A stretch of 31,338 bases of DNA from an uncultured Lachnospiraceae bacterium (lineage in GTDB: Bacteria > Bacillota > Clostridia > Lachnospirales > Lachnospiraceae): contig CAJUNN010000037.1 in the NCBI GenBank assembly GCA_910587955.1, positions 1-31,338 on the forward strand, read 5' to 3'. A program made the translations under genes and the position numbers. The first letter of the stretch is position 1; each line of letters opens with the position of its first letter. The notes beneath the pieces were generated by a model. The model was not told the origin of the DNA. It ran no database searches and was given only the letters and a program-made list of their open reading frames with translations. Positions 7,969-14,684 of the stretch are shown here, one piece after another.

Positions 7969-8498
7969 CCTCTCTTTCCCTTCGTTCTCCCTTTGATAAC
8001 TGCCCCCAAATAACACAGGCACAACAAAACTCCTATCATCCCCGCCCCTGCGGCCGGTATAAAAAGCTTCTCATGGTTTACCGGCACATAAGTATACCCT
8101 CCCACCGCAATATACCGGTAAAGCATATATTCGATGCTGGTGGTAGCAGAGCTAATCGCAGACACTACAATGACTCCCAAAGCACCGACCGTCATAAAGA
8201 TCAGCCCGCTTACCAGCAGCAGAGTCATATTGCGGTTGTGAAGGTTGATCTTCATCAAGTCTTCCAGGGTTACCTTATCTTCTTTTTCCGTCATCCGGGA
8301 TTCCTCCTCCAAAAGTAAATCATCCAGGGACACCTGAAACATTCTGCCTATGCGGACCATGCTCTCCAGATCCGGAAGTGTAGTACCTCCCTCCCATTTG
8401 GACACGGTCTGCCTGGAGACGTTCAATTTCTCTGCCAGCTGTTCCTGTGTCATTCCCGCCAGTTTCCTTAATTGGTGCAGTTTCTTCCCAATTTCCAA
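7965..8498 (-). CDS. XRE-family regulator with C-terminal membrane helices
   Basis: A 177-aa protein. Residues 1-65 form a classical Cro/C1-type HTH: IGKKLHQLRKLAGMTQEQLA, then the recognition helix VSRQTVSKWE. An acidic linker is followed by two membrane helices (about 92-118 and 145-168). This HTH-plus-membrane layout is common in Firmicutes and suggests a membrane-tethered regulator. The start codon is TTG (8496-8498), supported by GGAGG nine bases upstream and a good promoter. The targets are unknown; the adjacent lipoprotein gene overlaps it by four bases and is the likely partner. Confidence 0.88.
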   Translation of the reverse strand: MEIGKKLHQLRKLAGMTQEQLAEKLNVSRQTVSKWEGGTTLPDLESMVRIGRMFQVSLDDLLLEEESRMTEKEDKVTLEDLMKINLHNRNMTLLLVSGLIFMTVGALGVIVVSAISSATTSIEYMLYRYIAVGGYTYVPVNHEKLFIPAAGAGMIGVLLCLCYLGAVIKGRTKGKRG

Positions 8499-8593
8499 TT
8501 TTCTGGTCCTCCTTTCGGAAAAATCCTATCGAAAATACTGTTGTTTTTCCAGCAATTTGCCTTTCCATTTGTGCTCTATAGGATGACATTTTT

Positions 8594-8622
8594 ATTATAT
8601 CGGCAAAAAACCGGGATTGCAA
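8594..8622 (-). promoter_or_regulatory. Sigma-70-type promoter of the XRE/lipoprotein operon
   Basis: On the minus strand TTGCAA (8617-8622), a 17-bp spacer and a perfect TATAAT (8594-8599), about 95 bp before the TTG start. The long A/T-rich leader has no obvious structure. Confidence 0.65.
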
Positions 8623-8667
8623 AGCGTTCTTTTGCCACCTTGACCTGCCCATAAAATCTGAAATGAT

Positions 8668-8710
8668 GACAAACAAATCAAACTGGCCAGGCTTTTGGGA
8701 TTTGTTTATC
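8668..8710. repeat. Inverted repeat at left edge of accessory island
   Basis: GACAAACAAATC (8668-8679) and GATTTGTTTATC (8699-8710) form a 12-bp inverted repeat with one mismatch and a 19-bp spacer. It may be a terminator for either strand or a leftover element end. It lies between the normal-composition chromosome and the relaxase fossil. Confidence 0.5.
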
Positions 8711-8735
8711 TTAACAGACGGTCCGAAGGACTCCA

Positions 8736-8849
8736 GTTATGAATATGCCCCTTGTCAATGTGCGTCGTCACAACATATTTATGCTGCCCCTTTGTTACCG
8801 CGTCGGCAAGCTGCTTTCCGATTTCATGGGCTTTCTCATAGTGATATTT
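8736..8849 (-). pseudogene. Fragment of a conjugative relaxase (HUH motif), non-functional
   Basis: Read on the minus strand in one frame, 8849-8736 gives KYHYEKAHEIGKQLADAV followed by TKGQHKYVVTTHIDKGHIHN. The THIDKGHIHN string is the metal-binding HUH motif of MobA/VirD2-like relaxases on clostridial integrative conjugative elements. About 38 codons remain. An in-frame TAG lies just upstream, and downstream the family sequence stops abruptly after HIHN and runs into an unrelated stop. This is therefore a decayed piece of a once-resident mobile element. Confidence 0.8.
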
Positions 8850-8940
8850 CTATATGGTTACGAATTTCTTTACCGATGTTGTTTTTCAAGTGTATGTTTG
8901 GTATGATGGTTAAAGAATATTAACGAAAGGATTTGAGAAT

Positions 8941-9714
8941 ATAAAACAGAAGCAGGTACTGATAGATACTGAAAAATGTATTGGATGTGGTATATGCGGT
9001 AAAATTTGTGCGGCACATAACCTCAAAATAAAGAATAGAAAAGCAGTTGCGATTATGGATAGCTGCATATTGTGCGGACAATGCTCAGCAATCTGCCCCC
9101 AAAAAGCAATTTTGATGGTTGGCTGCGGCAGCGGCCAAGTGGAAAAAACAGAAGAATTTCGCCTTGATCCAAATGATGTATTGAATACAATTCGGTTTAG
9201 AAGAAGTATCCGAAATTTTAAAGAAACGGAGATTTCACAGAATATTATTGAGCAAATTTTAGAAGCGGGCAGACTTACCCATACGGCAAAGAATATGCAG
9301 GATGTTTCTTTTGTTGTGCTTAATAAAGAGAAAAAGCGTATCGAAAAAATGGCTGTTAAAGTGTTCGGCACGGTTAAACCGATTGCGGATTTATTCAGTC
9401 CATTGGCCAGGAACAATAAAATCAACGACAGCTTCTTCTTTTTCAATGCCCCCCTTGTAATTGTTATATTAGCAAAGGATAAAACAAATGGTATTCTTGC
9501 GGCTCAAAATATGGAGTATGTGGCAGAAGCAAACGGTTTGGGCGTACTATACAGCGGCTTTTTCACGATGGCGGCGAATGTTTCCAGGAAAATTAAAAAA
9601 GCAATCAGCATTCCAAGCGGAAAAAAGGTTGCTATGACTTTGGTGCTTGGCTATCCTAATGTAAAATTTTTGCGTTCAACACCCCATAAAGAATTGAATG
9701 TCAGATATATGTAG
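8941..9714 (+). CDS. Ferredoxin-nitroreductase fusion protein (start codon ATA or internal ATG 9055)
   Basis: About 257 aa. Residues 1-60 form a two-cluster 4Fe-4S ferredoxin (CIGCGICGKIC and CILCGQCSAICP). Residues about 75-250 form an FMN nitroreductase domain beginning with the RFRRSIRNF flavin-phosphate motif. Homologues of this layout begin M-K-Q just before the first cluster. Here the corresponding codon is ATA (8941-8943), with AAAGGA about eight bases upstream and no ATG, GTG or TTG in frame nearby. Starting at ATG 9055 would remove the first cluster and leave no SD. Either ATA is used or the gene is damaged by one transition. It probably passes electrons from ferredoxin to an unknown substrate. 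It is followed ten bases later by an ArsR regulator. Confidence 0.78.
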   Translation: MKQKQVLIDTEKCIGCGICGKICAAHNLKIKNRKAVAIMDSCILCGQCSAICPQKAILMVGCGSGQVEKTEEFRLDPNDVLNTIRFRRSIRNFKETEISQNIIEQILEAGRLTHTAKNMQDVSFVVLNKEKKRIEKMAVKVFGTVKPIADLFSPLARNNKINDSFFFFNAPLVIVILAKDKTNGILAAQNMEYVAEANGLGVLYSGFFTMAANVSRKIKKAISIPSGKKVAMTLVLGYPNVKFLRSTPHKELNVRYM

Positions 9715-9724
9715 GGGGGGTGAA

Positions 9725-10093
9725 ATGGAAAAAGAATGTAAGCAGAACCTAAAATATATTGCAAACGGATTTCGGAAATGCAGAAATGCGTTTACTGCAA
9801 TCGGAGATGAAACAAGGCAATTACTACTGTTGGTATTGCTTGAAAGTGATTTGTCAGGTATTCGAGTTGGAGAAATTGCAGAAAAGACGCATCTTACACG
9901 ACCTTCGGTTTCTCATCATCTTCAAATATTAAAAGAAGCTGGCATTGTTGCAATGCGCCGTGAAGGAACGAAAAACTATTACTATGTAAGCACTGATGAA
10001 ACACAGTGGAAGGATATTGCCGAGTTAGTTAATCGGGTTTATAACAGTGTACGACATATCAGTTCACAATCACAAGGAGAGGATAAGTTATGA
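9725..10093 (+). CDS. ArsR-family transcriptional regulator
   Basis: A 122-aa winged-helix protein with the ArsR pattern: AIGDETRQLLLLVLLES, then VGEIAEKTHLTRPSVSHHLQ (recognition helix) and the beta-wing GIVAMRREGTKNYYYV. No CxC metal-binding motif is present, so it is probably not a classical arsenic or cadmium sensor; a redox or ligand signal is more likely. Start ATG 9725 follows a GGGGGG SD; an upstream in-frame ATG at 9698 overlaps the nitroreductase gene and is less likely. The stop overlaps the next ATG (ATGA). It probably controls this three-gene redox cassette. Confidence 0.88.
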   Translation: MEKECKQNLKYIANGFRKCRNAFTAIGDETRQLLLLVLLESDLSGIRVGEIAEKTHLTRPSVSHHLQILKEAGIVAMRREGTKNYYYVSTDETQWKDIAELVNRVYNSVRHISSQSQGEDKL

Positions 10094-10842
10094 TTTTATA
10101 TTTTTCAGGAACAGGAAACAGCGAATACACCGCCCAGCGAATTGGTAAAGAGATTGATGATGAGGTAATAAATCTTTTTGATAAAATCAGAATTCTAGAC
10201 TATTCAGACATGAAATCGGAACGCCCGTGGATAATCGTTGTTCCGACCTATGCTTGGAGAATACCGCATATAGTCAGCGATTGGCTGGAAAAAACAAATT
10301 TTTCCGGAAACAAGGAGATTTATTTTGTTATGACCTGCGGCGGAAGTATTGGAAACGCAGGTAAATATCTTGAAACGCTTTGTGCGAAAAAGAATATGAA
10401 TTATTGCGGTTGTGCAGAGATTGTTATGCCGGAAAACTATATTGCATTATTCTCCACACCGACCAAAGATAAGGCATTACAGATTATTAATCAATCCGAA
10501 AGTATCATAGACCGTACAGCACTTCATATCAAAAATGGAGATAAGCTGCCAAAACGAGATATTTCTTTTGGTGATAAAGTGAACAGCGGAATTATAAACA
10601 ACCTTTTTTATCCAGTGTTCGTTCACGCAAAAAAATTCTATGTCACTGAAAACTGCATTTCCTGCGGTAAATGTGTTAATGTATGCCCTCTTAAAAATGT
10701 TAGTATTGAAAACGGAAAACCCAAATGGGGCGATAACTGTACGCACTGTATGGCTTGTATCTGCAAATGTCCGAAAGAAGCAATTGAATACGGAAAACAC
10801 AGCAAGGGATTACCCCGTTATATTTGCCTAAAACAACTATAA
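10090..10842 (+). CDS. EFR1-family flavodoxin/4Fe-4S ferredoxin protein
   Basis: A 250-aa fusion. The N-terminal flavodoxin-like domain (1-about 150) starts with the FMN phosphate loop FSGTGNSEYTA and has the PTYAWRIPHIV and MTCGGSIGNAG loops. The C-terminal bacterial-type ferredoxin (about 185-240) has two complete clusters, CISCGKCVNVCP and CTHCMACICKCP. EFR1 proteins are common in gut Clostridia; their electron acceptors are unknown. It is co-translated with the ArsR gene through an ATGA overlap and follows the ferredoxin-nitroreductase, suggesting a small electron-transfer pathway under ArsR control. Confidence 0.9.
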   Translation: MILYFSGTGNSEYTAQRIGKEIDDEVINLFDKIRILDYSDMKSERPWIIVVPTYAWRIPHIVSDWLEKTNFSGNKEIYFVMTCGGSIGNAGKYLETLCAKKNMNYCGCAEIVMPENYIALFSTPTKDKALQIINQSESIIDRTALHIKNGDKLPKRDISFGDKVNSGIINNLFYPVFVHAKKFYVTENCISCGKCVNVCPLKNVSIENGKPKWGDNCTHCMACICKCPKEAIEYGKHSKGLPRYICLKQL

Positions 10843-10883
10843 GTAAAATATACGGGGAAGGACATCCGAAGTGAGGAACGAAG

Positions 10884-11109
10884 GTGGCCCATTTGAATAG
10901 CGGTAAATGGGTATATGCCCCGTATGCGGAAATAAGACACGAATTAAGGTGCGCCCCGAACGGTACTTGAAAATTTTCCATTGTTTTGCCTGAAATGCAA
11001 ACAGGAAACAGTTATCAATCTGAAATGGGGAAATGTGGCAGTTGTCAAAAATCACCCAACAAAAGAACTAAATATATAGTTATCAGAGAGCCCGACGCAC
11101 AGACGCAGA
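10884..11109 (+). pseudogene. Frameshifted cysteine-rich KTR-domain gene
   Basis: From GTG 10884 (preceded by GAGGAACGAAG) the pieces of a cysteine-rich KTR protein can be read across frames. HLNSGKWV is followed after a one-base shift by CPVCGNKTRIKVRPE (from 10916), after another one-base loss near 10957 by VLENFPLFCLKCKQETVIN, and after a stop at 11077 by VIREPDAQTQSR (11078-11109). The zinc-ribbon cysteines CPVC and CLKC and the C-terminal DAQTQSR are diagnostic. Intact versions ride on Tn916/Tn1549-like conjugative elements near tetracycline-resistance genes. At least two frameshifts and a stop make this copy inactive. Confidence 0.78.
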
Positions 11110-11155
11110 GCCGACATACTTGTTCAGAATTTTCTATTATCGGCTGTCGGCCGGA

Positions 11156-11250
11156 TTACTGCCCCATGATTTTCATCCATACTGCGGTGTAGAAATCATT
11201 TAACTGCTGCAAAACACCTTTGCGTCTTCAAAAGGCATCCTGTGGAGAAC
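11156..11250 (-). pseudogene. Remnant of an unidentified gene 3' end
   Basis: On the minus strand the end of an ORF reads KGVLQQLNDFYTAVWMKIMG then Q-stop (stop 11156-11158). The frame upstream is broken, but shifting by one base gives RMPFEDAK directly before it, consistent with a single-base deletion in a once longer gene. I do not recognise the family. Its position between the KTR fossil and the 238-aa gene suggests it belonged to the same mobile element. Confidence 0.4.
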
Positions 11251-11301
11251 CTTTTCAAAAAAGGCTCCTATCATACAATAGCGGTAACCACGAAAACATA
11301 A

Positions 11302-11360
11302 AAGGTATGGAGATAAATAATCTGACGGAAGACACATCCGATTAAAATATCCCATACCTT
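11302..11360 (+). terminator. Long-spacer inverted repeat, possible terminator
   Basis: AAGGTATGG (11302-11310) and CCATACCTT (11352-11360) are inverted copies separated by 41 bp and followed by TATTTTATT. The T-rich tail fits a plus-strand terminator for the island operon, but the large loop is unusual and an element end is possible. Apart from the two fossils and this repeat I see nothing coding between 10843 and 11460. Confidence 0.35.
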
Positions 11361-11460
11361 ATTTTATTCGAAAAAACGGAGGATTTTGGTTCAGACAAAC
11401 TGGCGAATAACACTCTGCTGGCTGCCCCTTAGCGGACTTGACGGTTATCTGCTTTATAGA

Positions 11461-12177
11461 TTATACCTTAATGTCCAAAGACGGCCTCGGCATTAACGCA
11501 AATTCGCTGCTGCCTTTCACAATGCGGTTTTCTACATCTTCGCGAGTTATGCTGCGTACAATGCTTGTATCAAACGGCTGTCCAAGCTGCCAGTTGGGGT
11601 TTGCTTCTTTTACAGCTTCGTAAAATGCTTTTGTATACATTCGCTCATACTGTCCAAGTGTCCATGTGCCGCTTAATCTATCTGATTTATTGACGCTTAA
11701 TTGATAGCGCGTAAAAACTTCCGTACGTTTTGTTGTATCGCCATTGGCGACTCCTTTTTCTTGTATGAAATGGCGCATTGTTTCGTCAAACATATCTTGC
11801 CGGGCAGTTTCGGAAACATCTATTATTTTATGGAACTCAGACGGGTCTTTCCCTGTAATGTCCATTCCCGCTACACCATAGGGATTTACGAAATCACCAT
11901 CCTCGTCAAAAAGTCCCATATAATTACGAATAAATGTTTCTTCATCTGCTTCAAATGGATTTTTAAATTTAAAATCAAGGTCCTCATATTTTTGCCCAAG
12001 CATTTGCTTTAACATTTTCAGGTTTTGCAAATCTTGTTCCGCCTTTGCTTCTGCAGCAGACTTGGTTTCTTCTCCGTTGGTATGTCCTTCGTCATACATT
12101 GCTTTAGCACGTTTATATCGTGCGCTGTTTGTGTTAATTGCACCTGTGTAAGGCTTATAACCTACAGTCATTGACAT
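11461..12177 (-). CDS. Hypothetical protein, 238 aa, family not recognised
   Basis: A soluble, charged 238-aa protein with no signal peptide, no membrane helix and no cysteine. The N-terminus is polar (TGAINTNSARYKRAKAMY). Residues 40-75 form an Ala/Lys/Glu-rich helix. The middle contains NYMGLFDEDGDFVNPYGVAG and the C-terminal third is WTLGQYERMYTKAFYEAVKE plus REDVENRIVKGSSEF. Start ATG 12177 has the strong SD AGGGAGG. It resembles uncharacterised Firmicutes DUF proteins (DUF3879/DUF4885-like in feel) but I cannot assign one. AT-rich codon use and its place beside mobile-element fossils suggest horizontal acquisition. It is transcribed alone. Confidence 0.75.
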   Translation of the reverse strand: MSMTVGYKPYTGAINTNSARYKRAKAMYDEGHTNGEETKSAAEAKAEQDLQNLKMLKQMLGQKYEDLDFKFKNPFEADEETFIRNYMGLFDEDGDFVNPYGVAGMDITGKDPSEFHKIIDVSETARQDMFDETMRHFIQEKGVANGDTTKRTEVFTRYQLSVNKSDRLSGTWTLGQYERMYTKAFYEAVKEANPNWQLGQPFDTSIVRSITREDVENRIVKGSSEFALMPRPSLDIKV

Positions 12178-12325
12178 AACGAAATCCTCCCTAAATATAA
12201 ATTCCTTTTGGCATACTTTGTTATTACATCGGCAGTTTAGCAGAATTTTTTAAGGAAGCTTGGAAAAGTTGTTGATTTTCATAAAAAAATTTTCCTCCCT
12301 TTGCGGCTGTCGCCGCATAGAAGAA

Positions 12326-12377
12326 GAAAAGGAAAAGCTGCCTGGTGTGCCAGCACCCCATTCAGCTTTTCCTTTTC
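12326..12377 (-). terminator. Rho-independent-type terminator after spoIVA
   Basis: GAAAAGGAAAAGCTG (12326-12340) pairs perfectly with CAGCTTTTCCTTTTC (12363-12377), 21 bp after the spoIVA stop. On the minus strand the descending arm is pyrimidine-rich and runs into CTTCTTC rather than a pure T-run. Confidence 0.55.
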
Positions 12378-12397
12378 TCCTTCTGCCCGGCTCTTAG

Positions 12398-13879
12398 CTA
12401 GATAATAATGCAAACTAAGCCGCCGTTGCTGTCGTTTACGATTTTCTGCATGGTTTCCTGGAGTTTTACCTGGCTCTCGTCTCCAATCTGGTAGATTTTT
12501 CCGCGGATTCCGTCTTCTACCAGTTCTTCCACGGATTTTCCGAAAATATTGGTACTCCAAATGCTCTCGTTTTCTCCCCCGCTGTCTTTTAAGTAAGAAA
12601 TCAGATCCTTGGCCTGGGCCTCACTTCCCACAATGGGCGCAATCTCCGTCTCGATATTGGCCCTTATCAGGTGGATGCTGGGCGCTACGGATCGGATTTT
12701 GACGCCGAACTTGTTCCCCTGGTGAATCAGCTCCGGCTCCTCCAGGGTAATCTCGGACTGATCCGGCATCACCACGCCGTATCCCTTCTGGCGCACGGAA
12801 GTAATGGCTGTCTCCACCTTCTCATATTCTTTCTTCATCTTGGACAGCTCCCGGATCAGGGTCATCAGCTCGTATTCTCCCAGAATCTCGCTTCCCGTCA
12901 GTTCGCTTAACAGCTCATAGTAATAGCGATCGTCGATTTCCACATCAATCTTTGCCGTACCGCTGTCCGTCTGAATCTGATCCAGCTTCATGCGATCGAT
13001 GAATTCGCTCTCCACGCGGATATTTTCCGGGCGGATGTCCCGGATGGTATTTAAGTCCTTGGACAGTTCCCGGATGTGTGTAATGATTTCTTCCTTAATC
13101 CGGTGATCCATGGGCAGCATCTCCACCCATTTGGGCACATAAAACTCCAGCTTTGCCAGCGGGAATTCATAGAGAATCTGCTCCAGAATCCGGGTGATGT
13201 CTTCTTTTCTCAGCTGTTCGCAGTTTACCGGAAGCACGGAAACGCCGTACTTCTCTTCCATTTTTTCCGCCATCCCAGTCACGGCTTCACTGTAAGGCTT
13301 CTCGGAGTTTAAGAGGACAACGAAAGGTTTCCCCAGCTTTTTCAGCTCCCCAATGGTCCGCTCCTCCGGTTCTATGTAATTATCCCTGGGAATGTCTCCA
13401 AAGGATCCGTCGCAGGTGACAACGATGCCGATGGTAGAATGATCGGTGATCACTTTTTTTGTCCCCAGCTCCGCCGCCTGGGTAAAGGGAACTTCGTAGT
13501 CAAACCAGGGCGTCTTTACCATGCGCTCTGCATCGTCCTCCATATGTCCTTCGGACCCGGGAACCATAAAGCCCACACAGTCAATCATCCGCACCTTCAC
13601 CGCCACATCGTCGGAAATGCGGACCTCCACTGCCTCCTTGGGAATAAATTTGGGCTCCGTGGTCATAATGGTCTTTCCCGCCGCAGACTGAGGCAGCTCA
13701 TCCCTGGCCCGCACCCTGGCATTTTCATCCTCAATTCCCGGCAGCACGCAGAGATCCATAAAACGTTTGATAAAGGTGGATTTCCCGGTGCGCACCGGCC
13801 CTACCACCCCCAGGTAAATCTCGCCCCCTGTCCGGGTCTGAATGTCCCGGTACAGGTTATATTCGGAACTTTTGTCCAT
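12398..13879 (-). CDS. spoIVA: Stage IV sporulation protein A (spore coat morphogenetic ATPase)
   Basis: A 493-aa protein, the usual SpoIVA length (about 492). It begins with NLYRDIQTRTGGEIYLGVVG and the Walker A PVRTGKST near residues 27-34, followed by switch-like segments including TMTTEPKFIP, MIDCVGFMVPG, and TCDGSFGDIPR. SpoIVA is a TRAFAC-class ATPase that polymerises on the forespore membrane to form the coat basement layer and links to SpoVM. The C-terminus keeps the conserved IVNDSNGGLVCIII end. Start ATG 13879 has SD AAGGGG. A sigma-E-like promoter lies upstream, as expected for mother-cell expression. Identification is secure and shows that the organism is an endospore former. Confidence 0.97.
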   Translation of the reverse strand: MDKSSEYNLYRDIQTRTGGEIYLGVVGPVRTGKSTFIKRFMDLCVLPGIEDENARVRARDELPQSAAGKTIMTTEPKFIPKEAVEVRISDDVAVKVRMIDCVGFMVPGSEGHMEDDAERMVKTPWFDYEVPFTQAAELGTKKVITDHSTIGIVVTCDGSFGDIPRDNYIEPEERTIGELKKLGKPFVVLLNSEKPYSEAVTGMAEKMEEKYGVSVLPVNCEQLRKEDITRILEQILYEFPLAKLEFYVPKWVEMLPMDHRIKEEIITHIRELSKDLNTIRDIRPENIRVESEFIDRMKLDQIQTDSGTAKIDVEIDDRYYYELLSELTGSEILGEYELMTLIRELSKMKKEYEKVETAITSVRQKGYGVVMPDQSEITLEEPELIHQGNKFGVKIRSVAPSIHLIRANIETEIAPIVGSEAQAKDLISYLKDSGGENESIWSTNIFGKSVEELVEDGIRGKIYQIGDESQVKLQETMQKIVNDSNGGLVCIII

Positions 13880-13908
13880 AAAAATACCCCTTCCATATAT
13901 GCTGTTAC

Positions 13909-13938
13909 AGTATATGTGAAGGGGCAGGTTTGTATGAA
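13909..13938 (-). promoter_or_regulatory. Candidate sigma-E promoter of spoIVA
   Basis: On the minus strand TTCATACA (13931-13938), a 14-bp spacer and CATATACT (13909-13916) fit the mother-cell sigma-E pattern (a -35 around TCATA and a -10 close to CATACAAT), about 30 bp before the start codon. spoIVA is sigma-E-controlled in Bacillus. Confidence 0.5.
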
Positions 13939-13945
13939 GCTTTTC

Positions 13946-14629
13946 TTAAGAGCACTCGTCTTCCTTAGAAAAGAACCTTTCGTTAAGATATCCGCTTAAA
14001 ATGACTGCCTTCATTGGCCGGTTCAGCTTCATGTAGTAACCGGTCCCGTAGTGTCCGGTAATACCGGCATAAATATTGTGATTCTCGCAGAGAGGCAGAA
14101 GACACACATCGTCTCCTTTTCTCACAGTTCCCGAGGCCGTGCTGCGCATCAGCACATGAGCCCCCTGCATCCAGATTCCGTTCTCAAAATCGGGATATTT
14201 CGGCAGTTCCTTTCCTCCGTTGGTACATGCAAATCCGGCCTCAATACGGTGGTTATCTGAACGGTAAACCGTATTTAGCTCTGCACAGCAGGTATTCCAT
14301 ATGTATTTTCCCTCCAGAGCCGCTTTCATAACCTGCCGCCAGGTTCTTCCATCTCTGGAATGATCGCCGCTGCTTCCCTCCACATTTGCAAATACCGTTC
14401 CTTTGGCATATTTCTCACTTAAGCCTTTGTAAACGGACTGGAAGGGAAGAATGACATACTCATCCGAATACTGTTTCCGGGCGTCCCAGAGACTGTGAAA
14501 CTGATATATTCGGGGATTTTCTTCAGAAACCTGGTACACAACCTGGCACACGGCCTTTTCCTCTTCTGTCAGTTCCAGCCCTGCCCCTGCTTCTGTAAGC
14601 GGCAGATGATTGATAAAACGATTGGGCAT
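13946..14629 (-). CDS. Hypothetical protein, 227 aa, cysteine-rich with HNH-like C-terminal pattern
   Basis: I do not recognise a named family. The start is ATG 14629 because TAGGAGG lies five bases upstream; an extension to 14656 would read into the adjacent repeat. No signal or membrane segment is seen. The C-terminal half contains GIWMQGAHVLMRS, then GDDVCLLPLCENHN and GHYGTGYYMKL. The spacing of GAHV, LCxxHN and the Cys residues recalls treble-clef/HNH-like zinc folds, but I cannot confirm catalytic residues. The middle has GRTWRQVM and IWNTCCAELNTVYRSDNHRIE. It follows the PucR-type regulator gene on the same strand, separated by a short copy of the dispersed repeat, and may belong to that operon. 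Confidence 0.75.
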   Translation of the reverse strand: MPNRFINHLPLTEAGAGLELTEEEKAVCQVVYQVSEENPRIYQFHSLWDARKQYSDEYVILPFQSVYKGLSEKYAKGTVFANVEGSSGDHSRDGRTWRQVMKAALEGKYIWNTCCAELNTVYRSDNHRIEAGFACTNGGKELPKYPDFENGIWMQGAHVLMRSTASGTVRKGDDVCLLPLCENHNIYAGITGHYGTGYYMKLNRPMKAVILSGYLNERFFSKEDECS

Positions 14630-14640
14630 AAAGTACCTCC

Positions 14641-14681
14641 TATTCCAGTTCCGCATCCGCCCTCTGGACTTCTGCTGGTTT
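14641..14681 (-). repeat. Dispersed hairpin repeat, shortest form, before the 227-aa gene
   Basis: The copy has TATTCCAGTTCCGCATCCGC (14641-14660) on the plus strand and ends with TTCTGCTGGTTT, with only a few bases between the outer arms. On the minus strand it ends GCGGAACTGGAATA and runs straight into the GGAGG SD. Its other end is 3 bp from the stop codon of the regulator gene, so it fills the whole space between the two genes. Confidence 0.85.
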
Positions 14682-14684
14682 ATC

